The position numbers were made by a program, and so were the translations under genes. A stretch of DNA of 61,970 bases from Planctomyces sp. SH-PL62 (GTDB lineage: Bacteria; Planctomycetota; Planctomycetia; Planctomycetales; Planctomycetaceae): the NCBI GenBank assembly GCA_945905295.1, contig CAMDPX010000009.1:1-61970 (forward strand). Reading direction: 5' to 3'. The notes under the pieces were generated by a model, which had not been told where the DNA came from, made no database searches, and saw nothing but the letters and a program-made list of their open reading frames with translations. This document shows, in pieces, positions 30,266 through 40,119 of the stretch (its first letter is position 1; every line of letters begins with the position of its first letter).

Positions 30266-33200
30266 ATGACGGAAGAAGAACTCCAGACGCTGATCATTGC
30301 GGGCGATGCCCAGCCGTTGCTCGATGCGCTGGCGGGCGTGACGGAATCAGAGCGACCGAAACTCGGCAAGTTTGCCGCGTCACTGATCAAACCGGAGGGG
30401 AAGGGTCAGCCTTGGAAAAACGGCCGTACCTACTGCTGTGCTCATCTCGCCGTGTTTGGGCTGGGCTCGTGGGAACAGGTCACGAAACTGAATCGCGAGC
30501 TAAAACACCTCGCAACCAACGACATCAGGTTCTACGACTGGCTTCCCGAGTTCTTGAAGGTCCGCCGTCCCGAGTGGATCGCACAATGGGCCAGCCATCA
30601 ACTCGCTGACGAATTCAACCCGCAGTGGGGCACGGTGCGCAAGCTGGTCCGCGCGGGACTCTGCCCGACGCCGACCGACGACAACTACATCGTCAAGATG
30701 GTCCACGGTTACTGGGACGAAAGACTTGCCGACAAGAAATGGCAGCTCGTCGACAGCCTGCGCGCGGACTCCGGATTGCTCGAAGACGAAATCTGGAAAC
30801 TCTTCGAGGTCGAGCCTCCCGGTAAGGGCGTGCTCTTATTCACGAACGATCTGGAAGACCACCCCATGTCGTGGAGCCGGGCGCTGAAAGTTCTGTCGGC
30901 GTCGGGTGAGATTGATCGCGGTCGGCTGCTGACGGAATCGTTGGAGGCGCTGCGGCGCGGTCGCCGCGCGGCGGGCGCGACCTGGTTCTTCAAGTTCCAC
31001 GAGTACCTCGACCCGACGCTCGACGAGCGTGCCGAGCGACAATCCTTGTACCTCGGCCTGCTCAGCAACGCCGTCCCGGCTGTCGTTACGTTCTCACTCG
31101 ACGCGCTCAGTTTGCTCGCCAAGGAAAAACGACTCGACGCCAAGAGCTATCTCCACGCGGTGCCGCGCGTGTTCGAGGTTGCCCCCAAGGGACCGCCCGT
31201 GACGGCGATCAAGCTGCTCGGCCCGTTGGTCAAGCAGCAGCCGGACCTCACCGAGACGGCAGCCGTCGCGGTCTGTCGCGCTCTCGGGCACGAAGCGCCC
31301 GACGTGCAGAAGGCCGCCATCACATGGCTCGAATCACTCAAGCTGGGACCGAACGATGCGGTGGCTGGCGAACTCGACAACCGCATCAAGTCGGTCGCCG
31401 CCTCGCTGCGCGACCGAGTCGAACAGTTGCGACAACGAGTGCAGCCGAGCGGCTCGGCGGATGCGGTGGGTAAGACTGGCAAGAATGTGAAAGTCCAACG
31501 TGCGTCTGACACGAGTGTGGCTGAGGTCGAGTCTTCGATCCCCCAGCGCACCAAGTCCTCGCCGGGGACGGCGAAGTCGCCGACTCCAGCCACACGTTCT
31601 TCCGGTTCATCCGCAGTGGCGAAGGAAGTCACACCGGAGGAGACCGCGCTGCGGGACGAGATCGCCGCTCTGACCAAAGCGCAGCGAGCCGCCTGCGGAA
31701 TCGACGCCGGCCTGCGAGTCCTCGATCACGGTGGTGATTTGGTCGCGGTGTCGGTCGATCCGCTGAAGATGATCCACTTGTTGCCCGAGCACGAACTGAC
31801 GCCGATTGGTTCGCTCGACGAACTGATCGAAGAACTGTCATCCGCCATCGAACGTCCGTGTGACGCGGACCAGTTCGAGCGACTCCTGGACGGAGTCAGT
31901 CGTCTGTGCGATCAGCGGCCTCCCGACTTCGCCACTCGCACTGCGCCTCTGCTGAAGCGAGCGACCAAGCTGTTGGGCGAGTTCAAGCCAGCGCTGCAAT
32001 ATGAACTGGGCCTGCGTGGTTTGTCGTGCTTTCTGCCGGAATCGTGGTGTCAACCCGATGCCAACTTCCGCATTGACACATTGGAGGTGCAGCAGCGCAC
32101 CGGCTTCGAGTTTCTGGTCGATCGTGTTCGCGAGTTGTTCCGTCGAATCGCCGTTGGCTTGGCGGCACCGCTTCTTTCCGCACCGACTCATCGCGGCGGA
32201 TGGTTGTCGTCGGTCGCGTTCGTGAACCGGTTGCTCGAATGGCAGAGGCGGGACCGCGAAACTTACAACTTGGATGTCGTTCAAGCGCTGCTGCGACTGG
32301 CACCGGACGATCGCAAGGCGGCTGCCGTTGCCGCTCGCAAGTTGAAATCGCCGCTCGGTGACGTCGTCCGCTTCGCGCTCGGTGGCCCTCTCGACGAAGC
32401 TGCGGCCCTTGCGACCGCTCAACCCGCGTTGTGGATTGCGGCCCTGCGCGGACGCGATCCGTCACAGTTCCTTCCGACGCACCAAGCAGTTTTGGATGGT
32501 CCGGATGTTTGGACGCCCGTGTCGCGAGAATGGCACGCCGTCCGTCGCCCTGAATCTCTTCCTGCTAAAGCGGACTGGCCGCTGAAGATCAAGATTGCCG
32601 TCAAACCGGGTTGCGCCCCGAAGACGTTTCGAAGCGATCTACCAACGCTGAAACTCAACTATGAACCGCGTCTGGATGAGGAGTGGGTCGCCAACGAAAT
32701 GCGTCTCCTCAGACAGCAGCTTCCATGGGCAAGCTTGGAGGGCCTCGAATCGCAAATGCGCTGGAGCGACATGGTCTGGGGACCAGGCTCGGCCGCAGCC
32801 GTTTTCCGAATCTGGCCAATCAATCCCGACCCAACGTTTGTGACCGGAGCCATCTCCATCGTCTCTGTGCTCGATGCACCCGCCTCGACCTTGCGGCGGA
32901 CGGCCGAGTTTCTGGAGCCGCTGTTCGCACCGCAGACGCGATTCTCGGAGATGGCCCAGTTGCTCGTGGCCGTGTCGCTGCTGGCGAAAGACTCCGGATT
33001 GAAGGGCTACGCGGTCGATGCGCTGATCGCCCTGATCGAAGATGGACGCTGTGTCGGCGATGAATTGGGGAGCGTCTTCCGCAGGTTGCTCATCAGCGAC
33101 GCGGTCAAATGCAACCGGCTGGCCGAGCAACTCGGCGAGGTGGTCCGAGTCTCGCCGCTGCACAAGCACGTCTGCTCCCGCATCGTGCAGACGATGTTCG

Positions 33201-33469
33201 GCGAGGCGTCCGCGCTGCCGAACGGATTGTTGCCGAACGACGCTCATCATCTGCTCGCCCCGCTGCACGAATGGCTCGTCGAACTGAACGAACCGCTGCG
33301 CGAGGCGACGCGCGCTGTGCTCGCGACGGTGACAGGGTCGAGTAAGACCGCGAAGCTCGCCAAGGGACTGCTGGCTCGCACGTCGCCCGCCGACCCGGTG
33401 CAGTGGCGTCAAGTTGTCCTCGTCTCGCTCCGCGGCCGTCTGCCCCGCGCGATGCTCTGCCAATCGTGA
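30266..33469 (+). CDS. DUF6493 family protein
   Basis: The 1067-aa protein opens [19 protein letters not shown], with an AAGGGGGA ribosome binding site 5 nt upstream. It shows the DUF6493-like N-terminal part ([20 protein letters not shown], then [20 protein letters not shown]). It is a mostly helical, HEAT-like protein: the middle (about 270-380) resembles armadillo/HEAT helices, a Ser/Thr/Pro-rich linker spans about 395-455, and the C-terminus is again helical (about 860-1050). There is no signal peptide or catalytic motif. It is probably a cytoplasmic scaffold partner of the SWIM protein upstream. No MoxR ATPase or VWA gene, which can accompany SWIM proteins elsewhere, is present here. The function is not known. 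Confidence 0.82.
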   Translation: MTEEELQTLIIAGDAQPLLDALAGVTESERPKLGKFAASLIKPEGKGQPWKNGRTYCCAHLAVFGLGSWEQVTKLNRELKHLATNDIRFYDWLPEFLKVRRPEWIAQWASHQLADEFNPQWGTVRKLVRAGLCPTPTDDNYIVKMVHGYWDERLADKKWQLVDSLRADSGLLEDEIWKLFEVEPPGKGVLLFTNDLEDHPMSWSRALKVLSASGEIDRGRLLTESLEALRRGRRAAGATWFFKFHEYLDPTLDERAERQSLYLGLLSNAVPAVVTFSLDALSLLAKEKRLDAKSYLHAVPRVFEVAPKGPPVTAIKLLGPLVKQQPDLTETAAVAVCRALGHEAPDVQKAAITWLESLKLGPNDAVAGELDNRIKSVAASLRDRVEQLRQRVQPSGSADAVGKTGKNVKVQRASDTSVAEVESSIPQRTKSSPGTAKSPTPATRSSGSSAVAKEVTPEETALRDEIAALTKAQRAACGIDAGLRVLDHGGDLVAVSVDPLKMIHLLPEHELTPIGSLDELIEELSSAIERPCDADQFERLLDGVSRLCDQRPPDFATRTAPLLKRATKLLGEFKPALQYELGLRGLSCFLPESWCQPDANFRIDTLEVQQRTGFEFLVDRVRELFRRIAVGLAAPLLSAPTHRGGWLSSVAFVNRLLEWQRRDRETYNLDVVQALLRLAPDDRKAAAVAARKLKSPLGDVVRFALGGPLDEAAALATAQPALWIAALRGRDPSQFLPTHQAVLDGPDVWTPVSREWHAVRRPESLPAKADWPLKIKIAVKPGCAPKTFRSDLPTLKLNYEPRLDEEWVANEMRLLRQQLPWASLEGLESQMRWSDMVWGPGSAAAVFRIWPINPDPTFVTGAISIVSVLDAPASTLRRTAEFLEPLFAPQTRFSEMAQLLVAVSLLAKDSGLKGYAVDALIALIEDGRCVGDELGSVFRRLLISDAVKCNRLAEQLGEVVRVSPLHKHVCSRIVQTMFGEASALPNGLLPNDAHHLLAPLHEWLVELNEPLREATRAVLATVTGSSKTAKLAKGLLARTSPADPVQWRQVVLVSLRGRLPRAMLCQS

Positions 33470-33474
33470 CGCGG

Positions 33475-33725
33475 GCGTAACTCGTGGTCGTGCTGGATGG
33501 ATTCCGAAATGAAGTGATCCCTGTGTTGCTCGCCAAACACCACGTAGTCATCCCGCACTTCCTGCTGCAAAGTCTGAATGAACCGCTCGATGCAGGGACG
33601 GGGAAATACGGCATTTCCTGCGATCAGGTGAGTGCCGATGCCCTGAGCAGCCAGACACGCATTCCCGAGCATTATTCTCACCGCATTGCCGCAGTCAAAT
33701 TCACGCGTCGTCGCCACGCGAGAAC
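33475..33725 (-). pseudogene. Remnant of an integrase-core (rve) transposase
   Basis: On the complement strand the frame reads ...[32 protein letters not shown]-type sequence. It matches the C-terminal part of IS481/IS3-type integrase cores (xERFIQTLKQECLDxFVVFG, then HxxHLxxEYxxHYHxxRPHQ). The catalytic Glu context and the RPH motif are recognisable (HDHELRPRH), but no DDE front half is present. The upstream part is degenerate and terminal inverted repeats are not obvious. The 373-bp gap between 33470 and 33842 is therefore mostly decayed mobile-element sequence. The plus-strand frame across the same bases is its antisense shadow. Confidence 0.6.
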
Positions 33726-33842
33726 GAGAAGGAAGGTTGCCGAACTTGGAAACTCGACTGCCTCGCAGCGATCTACGACACTTGTTGCCGACACTCAAAC
33801 GATCCATCTTGAAGATCTTCACCGTCGAAAGGTAATCACACC

Positions 33843-36800
33843 GTGAAACTTTCCCACATGGGCACGGCCCGTTGTCTCCGTGCTTGCAGCAGACTCTGCG
33901 TCGCGGCTTGTCTTTGGCTCCTGACTTCTCCCGCGAGCAGGGGAGCGGATGAGCTACCAATCAGCACCGCCCCGTCAAACCTGCATTGGATTTGGGCGGA
34001 TCAAGTCGATGCCAAAGCGGAGACGGTCATCTTCGAGAAGACGTTTGCCTTGGAGAAGAAGCCGACGGGCGGGCGGATCCGTGTGATGGCTCACGCGGGT
34101 TGCGCGGTCGCGATCAATGGCGAGATGATCGGCGACCAGACGGACTTGAAGCGACCGAAGGATTTGCAGATCAAAGGGCAGCTTGTTGCAGGCGAAAACA
34201 AAGTTCGCATCGAAGCGAAACGTGGTGGCAACGCCGACGCGGTCGCGTTCAGCATGTTCGTCACCGAAGCAGACGGCCTCCGGCGACGACTCGAAACCGA
34301 CGGCTCATGGCAAGTCGTGCCTGCGAGCGGAAAGGCGGTCGCAGCGAAATCACTGCACTCGTATGACAAGTCACCGTGGGGCGATGTGTTCGCAGTGTTG
34401 CGACCGTCGGTGACGAAGGCGGACGCGATCAAAGTGCCGGACGGATTCCAAGTGGAACTGCTGCACTCGCTCGATGAAGCCGAAGGTTCGTGGGTTGCGA
34501 TGTGTGTGGACGGCAAGGGGCGGCTGATTGCATCCGATGCCGGAGGCCGCATGGTGCGGATCACTCCGCCGCCGATCGGTGGTGACCTGAAGCTGATGAA
34601 GATGGAACCGATCGCGCTGCCGGTCGGGCATGCGAACGGGCTGCTGTGGGCATTCGACAGCCTCTATGTGATGGTCTGCCAGGAAGGGGTCTATGAAGCC
34701 GGCTCCGGCGTCTATCGAGTGCGTGACACCGATGGCGACGATGTGTTCGATAAGGTCGAACTGCTTCGCAAGATTCATGGCAGCGGCGATCACGGGCCGC
34801 ATGCGCTGTTGCTCTCTCCGGACGGGAAGTCGATCACCGTGGTCTGCGGCAACTCGACCCGCATGACCGAGATTCAGCAGCACCAAGTGCCGCCGATTTG
34901 GAAGGATGACCTCGCTCTGCCCAAGTTGGTCGGGCATGGATTCATGCTCGGAGCCGGAGCACCGGCGGGATACATCGCTCGCATGTCACCGGACGGGAAG
35001 GAATGGACGCTGGCCGCGACCGGTCTGCGTAATCAATACGACGCGGCGTTCAATCGGCACGGTGAGCTGTTTACCTATGACGCCGATATGGAATGGGATC
35101 TCGGCACTCCGTGGTATCGGCCAACGCGCGTCTGTCATGTCGTGGACGGTGCCGAGTTCGGATGGCGCAGCGTTTCGGGGAAGTGGCCGGAGTACTACGT
35201 CGATTCGCTCCCGCCGGTCATCAACGTCGGCCGCGGCAGTCCGACGGGAGTCGCGTTTGGTTACGGAGCGAAGTTTCCCGCGCGGTATCAGGATGCTCTC
35301 TTCCTCGCCGATTGGACCTACGGCAAGTTGTACGCGGTCCACTTGAAGGAAGCCGGCGCCACCTACGCTGCTCGGCAGGAAGTGTTCTTGGAAGGGAACG
35401 GCACGAAGCCAACCGACATCGTGATCGCACCGGACGGAGCGTTGTATTTCGCCGGAGGGAGCCGGAACTCGAACAGTGCTCTCTATCGCGTGACCTACAC
35501 CGGCTCCGAAAGCACCGCGGCATCTCCGCTGGTCGAAGACCCGAAAGCGAAGTCGCTGCGGACGCTCCGGCACAAACTGGAAGACGCTTATCACGCGACC
35601 GATGACGCATCGCTGGCGCTGGCTCTCGAATGTTTGTCGCACGACGACCGCTTCATTCGCTTCGCCGCGCGGACGCTGCTGGAGTTCCGCCCGGTCGATG
35701 CGTGGAAGGACAAGGCACTGGCTCTGACTCATCCGCGAGCGATTGTGCAGACGACGCTGGCGTTGGCTCGGCTGGAGAAGATGGACGCGAAAGAACTGGT
35801 GCTGCAACGTTGGGAGAGTTTGACGTTACCGAAGCTCGATGCGGAAACGCGGCTCGACGCCGTTCGCGCATTGCAGGTCATCGCCGTGCGGTTCGGCGAT
35901 CCGGATGGAGAACTGAAAACGAAGCTGCTCGACAAACTGCATCGCTCGTTGCCTTCGAACGATGATCGCTTCAATGCCGAAGCGGGACAGTTGCTCGCGC
36001 GTTGGAAGTCGCCGTTGGCGGCAAAATTGATCTTCCCGCTGTTTGAAAAGGCGGCCAGTCAGGAAGAGCTGTTGGCCTATGCGGTCAGCCTGCGATTCGT
36101 TTCTGAAGGTTGGCCGAAGGGGGCGAAAGAAAAATTCTTCCGTTGGTTCTTGCTCGACAAGTTTCAGAAGGCCGCGCACCTCTCAAAATTCATTGCCGAC
36201 ATTCGCAAGGATGCGGTGGCCTCTCTGTCCGACGCCGAGAAAGCCACGCTCCAGCCGATCCTCGACGCGGCTCCCGAAGTTCGCCCCGAGCCGCCGTTGG
36301 CCTCACGACTGTTCGTCAAGAACTGGGACACCGAAGAGTTGTTCCTCGAAGTCGAGCCGTTACTGAAGAGCAAACGCGATCTGGCACGCGGCAAGACGAT
36401 CTATCGCGAGACCGGTTGCGCCGCCTGCCATCTGTTCCGAGGCGAAGGGGGAGTCACCGGCCCGGACCTCACGCTGGCCGCCAATAAGTTCGCCGCACGC
36501 GAACTGCTGATGCACATCACCGAACCGAGCAAAGTGGTCAGCGATCAATACGCCGCCACGCTCATCGAACTGGAGGACGGCACCGTCATTACCGGGCGGC
36601 TGATCAACAACGATCCGCAGAAGGTGCAGATCCAACCGAATCTCTACGTCCCTTCGGACGTGCGCGAGTTCGCTCGCAAGGACATTGCCGAGATGCGTCC
36701 CTCACCCGTCTCGCTGATGGCCGCCGGTCTGCTCAACACCTGCCACTCCGATGAAGCCGCCGACTTGATCGCCTGGATTCAATCCGGTCTGCGAGCAACA

Positions 36801-37475
36801 AGTGCCACGCCTTCGGCCCCGATCAAAGGCGTACCAATGCCCATCGCACACTGGAAGCTCGATGACGACATCGAGGCCCGCGACAGCGCGGGCGCGCATC
36901 ACGGCACGATTCATGGAGCGGTGTCACACGAAGGGAAGTTTGGTAAAGCACTGCTCTTCGACCGTGCGAAAGAGCAGCACATCGCCATCCCGCATTCCCC
37001 CGATTTCGAGATCGGCACGTTCACAGTCTCCGCCTGGGTCTGGCTCACGAAGGAGCCGACCTTCTCCGGAGTCCTCGGCACGCGAGCCGGCGGCGAATTC
37101 ACGTTCGACATGAAAGTGAACGCCGACAAAGTCCACGGCGACATCGGCGACGGCACTCGTTGGATCGACACAGCGATCAACTTCTACAAAGACGACGTCG
37201 GCACCAACGGCCAAGGAGGCGATCTCGAAACAAAACGCTGGTCTCTGATCACGTTCGTCATCGACAACGAACACAAGGAATGCCGGCTGTATCTCGATGC
37301 CGATCGCAAGAAGACAATCCCGTTCAAAGGGGAGCCTCGCCTGATGCGATCCGGCCAAACCATGCGGATCGGCAGCACGGGGAATGGTGAGTTCATGGAT
37401 GGCGTGATCGACGACGTCCGCATCTGGAAACAGGCTCTGACCGATCAACAGGTTCTAAGCCTGATCGCCCCCTGA
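33843..37475 (+). CDS. PVC-type CxxCH heme-binding membrane-bound dehydrogenase-like protein with LamG domain
   Basis: This 1210-aa secreted protein has an N-terminal signal region ([20 protein letters not shown]) and then a beta-sandwich-like segment (about 35-145). A dehydrogenase-type beta-propeller follows (about 190-560; [34 protein letters not shown]). Next are HEAT-like helices (about 575-800) and a heme-binding domain with CAACH (Cys859-His863) and [13 protein letters not shown]-terminal LamG/concanavalin-like domain follows (about 1000-1210; [20 protein letters not shown]). This matches the PVC 'membrane-bound dehydrogenase/heme-binding' family, whose substrates are unknown but are thought to be extracellular carbohydrates. 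The LamG fusion suggests carbohydrate binding. The family is usually 900-1100 aa without LamG. Confidence 0.92.
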   Translation: MKLSHMGTARCLRACSRLCVAACLWLLTSPASRGADELPISTAPSNLHWIWADQVDAKAETVIFEKTFALEKKPTGGRIRVMAHAGCAVAINGEMIGDQTDLKRPKDLQIKGQLVAGENKVRIEAKRGGNADAVAFSMFVTEADGLRRRLETDGSWQVVPASGKAVAAKSLHSYDKSPWGDVFAVLRPSVTKADAIKVPDGFQVELLHSLDEAEGSWVAMCVDGKGRLIASDAGGRMVRITPPPIGGDLKLMKMEPIALPVGHANGLLWAFDSLYVMVCQEGVYEAGSGVYRVRDTDGDDVFDKVELLRKIHGSGDHGPHALLLSPDGKSITVVCGNSTRMTEIQQHQVPPIWKDDLALPKLVGHGFMLGAGAPAGYIARMSPDGKEWTLAATGLRNQYDAAFNRHGELFTYDADMEWDLGTPWYRPTRVCHVVDGAEFGWRSVSGKWPEYYVDSLPPVINVGRGSPTGVAFGYGAKFPARYQDALFLADWTYGKLYAVHLKEAGATYAARQEVFLEGNGTKPTDIVIAPDGALYFAGGSRNSNSALYRVTYTGSESTAASPLVEDPKAKSLRTLRHKLEDAYHATDDASLALALECLSHDDRFIRFAARTLLEFRPVDAWKDKALALTHPRAIVQTTLALARLEKMDAKELVLQRWESLTLPKLDAETRLDAVRALQVIAVRFGDPDGELKTKLLDKLHRSLPSNDDRFNAEAGQLLARWKSPLAAKLIFPLFEKAASQEELLAYAVSLRFVSEGWPKGAKEKFFRWFLLDKFQKAAHLSKFIADIRKDAVASLSDAEKATLQPILDAAPEVRPEPPLASRLFVKNWDTEELFLEVEPLLKSKRDLARGKTIYRETGCAACHLFRGEGGVTGPDLTLAANKFAARELLMHITEPSKVVSDQYAATLIELEDGTVITGRLINNDPQKVQIQPNLYVPSDVREFARKDIAEMRPSPVSLMAAGLLNTCHSDEAADLIAWIQSGLRATSATPSAPIKGVPMPIAHWKLDDDIEARDSAGAHHGTIHGAVSHEGKFGKALLFDRAKEQHIAIPHSPDFEIGTFTVSAWVWLTKEPTFSGVLGTRAGGEFTFDMKVNADKVHGDIGDGTRWIDTAINFYKDDVGTNGQGGDLETKRWSLITFVIDNEHKECRLYLDADRKKTIPFKGEPRLMRSGQTMRIGSTGNGEFMDGVIDDVRIWKQALTDQQVLSLIAP

Positions 37476-37493
37476 TACGCATCCCGACAATTA

Positions 37494-37550
37494 GCCGCGC
37501 GGCGCTAGCCCCGGTTACACCGCATGAACCGGCGCTAGCGCCGCGCGGCG
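37494..37550. repeat. Palindromic repeat (GCCGCGCGGCGCTAGC type)
   Basis: Arms of about 23 nt, GCCGCGCGGCGCTAGCCCCG and the matching inverted arm, surround an 11-nt centre between the heme/LamG gene and the CBS gene. Confidence 0.9.
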
Positions 37551-37639
37551 AATTCCTGCGATCCGGATAACTTCCAACCAACAGATGTCTGCGAAAGCTG
37601 TTGCGCGGGATTGACTCATCTGATCAAGGAGAACGGCAA

Positions 37640-38287
37640 ATGATTGTCAGCATGTGGATGAGTCGGGAATTGGTGACGATCGAGCCGCAGGCATCCGTCA
37701 TGGATGCTGCGGCCCTCATGGCTCGAAGACATATTCGGCGCTTGCCAGTCGTTGAGCAGCGAGCTGCGGGGCCGCATCTCGCGGGGTTCGTTTCCAAATC
37801 GGACATTTATCACTCATTCGCGCCGGACGTGAACCCCTTCGCGGCCGTTGTCCCCGTTTCAGGCCGTCCCACGATTGCTGTCTGCGAGATTATGAGCCGA
37901 CATCTGCGGACCACGACGCCAGAAACTCCCCTCGAAGAGGCGGCCAAAGTGATGCGTGAGGAAAAAATCGGCGCGCTGTTGGTGCTCCGAAACGAAGCAC
38001 TCGTGGGGCTCGTCACCGAGTCGGATATCTTTCGAGCGTTCGTCAGTCTGTTCGATTCATCCAAGAAGTCGGTGCGCATCACATTCGACGTGTCGAAAGG
38101 CGAGGACATCTTGGCCGTGATTGCCTCACTCGCCGCTCAACATCGCATCCGTGTGACGAGTTTGTTTTCGTGCCAACAAGAGGATCGTCCCGTCTGCGTG
38201 GTCAGAGTCACTGGCGAGAAGTTTGACCCATTCATGGAGGCCCTTTGGAAATCTGGTCACCCCGTCCTCAGCATTCTGCACTCTTAA
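37640..38287 (+). CDS. CBS-domain pair protein with C-terminal ACT-like region
   Basis: The 215-aa protein starts at ATG 37640 (MIVSMWMSRELVTIEPQ), with AAGGAG 8 nt upstream. Two CBS motifs (VSMWMSRELVTIEPQASVMDA; CEIMSRHLRTTTPETPLEEA) form a Bateman module that usually binds adenosine nucleotides. The segment after residue 150 (VRITFDVSKGEDILAVIASLA, then RPVCVVRVTG) looks like an ACT-type small-molecule domain. No catalytic domain is fused. It is similar to AcuB/CBS-ACT regulators. It lies downstream of a palindrome and transcribes toward the DUF1501 pseudogene, with no shared operon evident. Confidence 0.88.
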   Translation: MIVSMWMSRELVTIEPQASVMDAAALMARRHIRRLPVVEQRAAGPHLAGFVSKSDIYHSFAPDVNPFAAVVPVSGRPTIAVCEIMSRHLRTTTPETPLEEAAKVMREEKIGALLVLRNEALVGLVTESDIFRAFVSLFDSSKKSVRITFDVSKGEDILAVIASLAAQHRIRVTSLFSCQQEDRPVCVVRVTGEKFDPFMEALWKSGHPVLSILHS

Positions 38288-38408
38288 CTCGACGAGGAGG
38301 AATCGCTGTGGTTGTGGCGCGAGCGATTTTCGTCGGTTTTGCCAGCAGATGGCCGAGCCACGTTTAGCGAGACCGAAGTCGCACAAGAACGCGCCCCCTT
38401 TTCGCTCC

Positions 38409-38874
38409 TTAGAGCAGTTCCTTGATGGGTTCTCGCTCTTCCACCAATGCGATCGGACGTCCGCTGTGGTCTGGGAGGGACGTCGCGGGATCGATGCCGA
38501 AGAGCTCACAGGTTGCGAATGATCGTCAGCTTGTCCGCAATCTTCGCCTGCAGCGGCATCAGCTCGCAAATTTCCATTCCGGAGACGTTGGTCTGAATCG
38601 GCTTGAACTCGCCTCGGTACTCCGCCGGGGCCAGCGGCTTCATGTCGTACAGGTCGACGTGCGAAGGAGCTCCGCACAAATAAATCATGATCAGAGACTT
38701 GTGAGAGGACTTCGTCTGCTGCGCCCCCTGTGCCTTGAGCCGCAGTAAATCGGCCAGCGTCAGGCCGCCAAGCCCCAGAGTTCCCACTTGCAGAAAGTCG
38801 CGGCGCGAGAGGCCGTCACACAGCCGCTTCTGTTTCTTTCCCCAAACGTTGAGCATGAACAGATCCTTAAACAA
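38409..38874 (-). pseudogene. DUF1501 gene with large internal deletion
   Basis: From ATG 38874 the frame gives a normal DUF1501 N-terminus: a Tat leader (GLSRRDFLQVGTLGLGGLTL), then IMIYLCGAPSHVDLYDMKPL and EYRGEFKPIQTNVSGM. It stops at TGA 38508-38506 after 122 aa, whereas the intact paralogue in this window has 469 aa. Immediately downstream, shifted by one base, the sequence reads ELFGIDPATSLPDHSGRPIA and ends PIKELL-stop at 38409, which is the family's C-terminal signature. The start and end of the gene are thus joined, with about 300 codons missing and the frame lost. The neighbouring intact copy lies at 40116-41525. Confidence 0.85.
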
Positions 38875-38891
38875 CTCGTTTCTGGAAACGG

Positions 38892-40019
38892 TCAGCGCTC
38901 GCTGCGAAGGTAACCATCGACCCAGCCGCGCGAGGCTTGCGGACGAACCTTGTCCGCCTCGTCCTTGCCGTCAGACAGCGTCATGGCCACCGCGAACGGG
39001 AACTTCCCTTTGGGAGCGCCGCCGGTAAACGTCCCTTCGCCCCAATACTCACCGCGAGCGACAACGTCGAAACGCTTCACTTGTTTGTTCTCCGTCTCGA
39101 CGAACCCCACCACGTCCCCCTTGAAGCCTCGTTTGCCGTCGGCGGTTTCCAGATGGAACGTGCCCGACATCCGGCCGTCGGCGAGCGTCAGCTTGAGGGA
39201 CTTAACGTCCGCCTGTTCCCACATCGGAGGTTCGCCGCGAGTGTTGTCCACCAAATGAAACCGGGCGATCCGATTGGCCAGAGAGCTTGAGAGCTTTCCG
39301 GCGACCAAGGCTTTGTGCTCGTCGGCGGTCACCCACAAGTTGTCTCGCGATAGAGATTCCTGGAATGCCTTCCGCCACATGTCGTCGGTTGGCTCGTAGC
39401 CGCCGAGCACCTTGGCTGTAACGCGCACGACGAGACCATCCTTGGGAGGCTGATACGTCCATCGCGGATCGAACCGCTTGGCCTCGGGGGGCGTGAAGTC
39501 GGCTGGCTTAAACTTCTCCAGTGCCTGGGTCAGAGTCTGTTTCACGCGATCCGGACCACGATGATTCGTGAAGCCCAGCAACTTGCCGTCGGCCGTTCCG
39601 ACATAGAGACCCTGCGTCGTGCCGTTGAAGTTGTTGCGCGGACTCTGGCTGGCGAGCTGACGATAGAAGTCCCCTTCATCGTCTTGCTGCCGACGTTGAT
39701 AAGCCTGATCGATGGCGACGTTGATGAACCGAGACTTGAGCAGTTCGATGATTTCGGGATTGGCGAAGGTCGACACACGGTCGATGACTCCGTTGTTTCA
39801 GGTGCAGCCCAACGGGTGCCCGTCCATGGCCCAGATGAAAATCGGCTTCTGCTGCTTGGCCGCTTCCTGCCGAGCCTCCAACAACGAGACACGCCACGGG
39901 ATCGTCCGCCACGGCGCATCGGCTTCCGGCTGCAGAGCGGCGTGAAGCCGCTCAAATTCGGCGGTCGATAGACCAGGGTCGGCCCCCAACAGAGCCAAGG
40001 TCAGCAGGGCTGCGAACAT
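38892..40019 (-). CDS. Thioredoxin-like secreted protein, candidate selenoprotein (in-frame TGA at codon 74)
   Basis: The gene begins at ATG 40019 with GGAGGC 7 nt upstream and encodes a signal-peptide-like start (MFAALLTLALLGADPG). The thioredoxin-like core reads KQQKPIFIWAMDGHPLGCT, then TGA at 39800-39798, and continues in the same frame without another stop: NNGVIDRVSTFANPEIIELL, ending at 38892. With the TGA read through, the product is 375 aa with Cys72-Thr-X74; as selenocysteine this would make a CTU redox centre at the place where thioredoxins carry Cys-x-x-Cys. Both flanking halves look continuous in fold and composition, with no gap or overlap at the TGA. The alternative is a simple nonsense mutation. 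No selA, selB, selC or selD lies in this window. A possible SECIS hairpin follows the TGA. Confidence 0.65.
39765..39791 (-). promoter_or_regulatory. Candidate bacterial SECIS hairpin downstream of the in-frame TGA
   Basis: On the coding (minus) strand, GGAGTCATCGACCGTGTGTC and the following GACCTTC can fold with a TCGAC/GTCGA stem and a CGTGT loop. The loop begins 18 nt after the TGA, within the 16-37-nt spacing reported for bacterial SECIS elements, and contains a GU. The fold was done by eye and is not proof. Confidence 0.35.
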
Positions 40020-40037
40020 CGAAGAGCCTCCGGTGAA

Positions 40038-40119
40038 GTAGGTCAGCCTTTCCAGGCTGACCCGATGAAGAAGCGACGCCGTTTTGTCACATTGAGTCAG
40101 GCTAGAAAGCCTGACCTAC
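40038..40119. repeat. Palindromic repeat (GTAGGTCAGCCTTTCC type)
   Basis: GTAGGTCAGCCTTTCCAGGC and the inverted GCTAGAAAGCCTGACCTAC arm flank a 36-nt centre between the candidate selenoprotein gene and the intact DUF1501 gene. Confidence 0.85.

Noticed and set aside
33484-33846. 120-aa plus-strand ORF before the heme/LamG gene
   Set aside because: The minus strand carries the integrase-core signature; the plus frame shows nothing recognisable.
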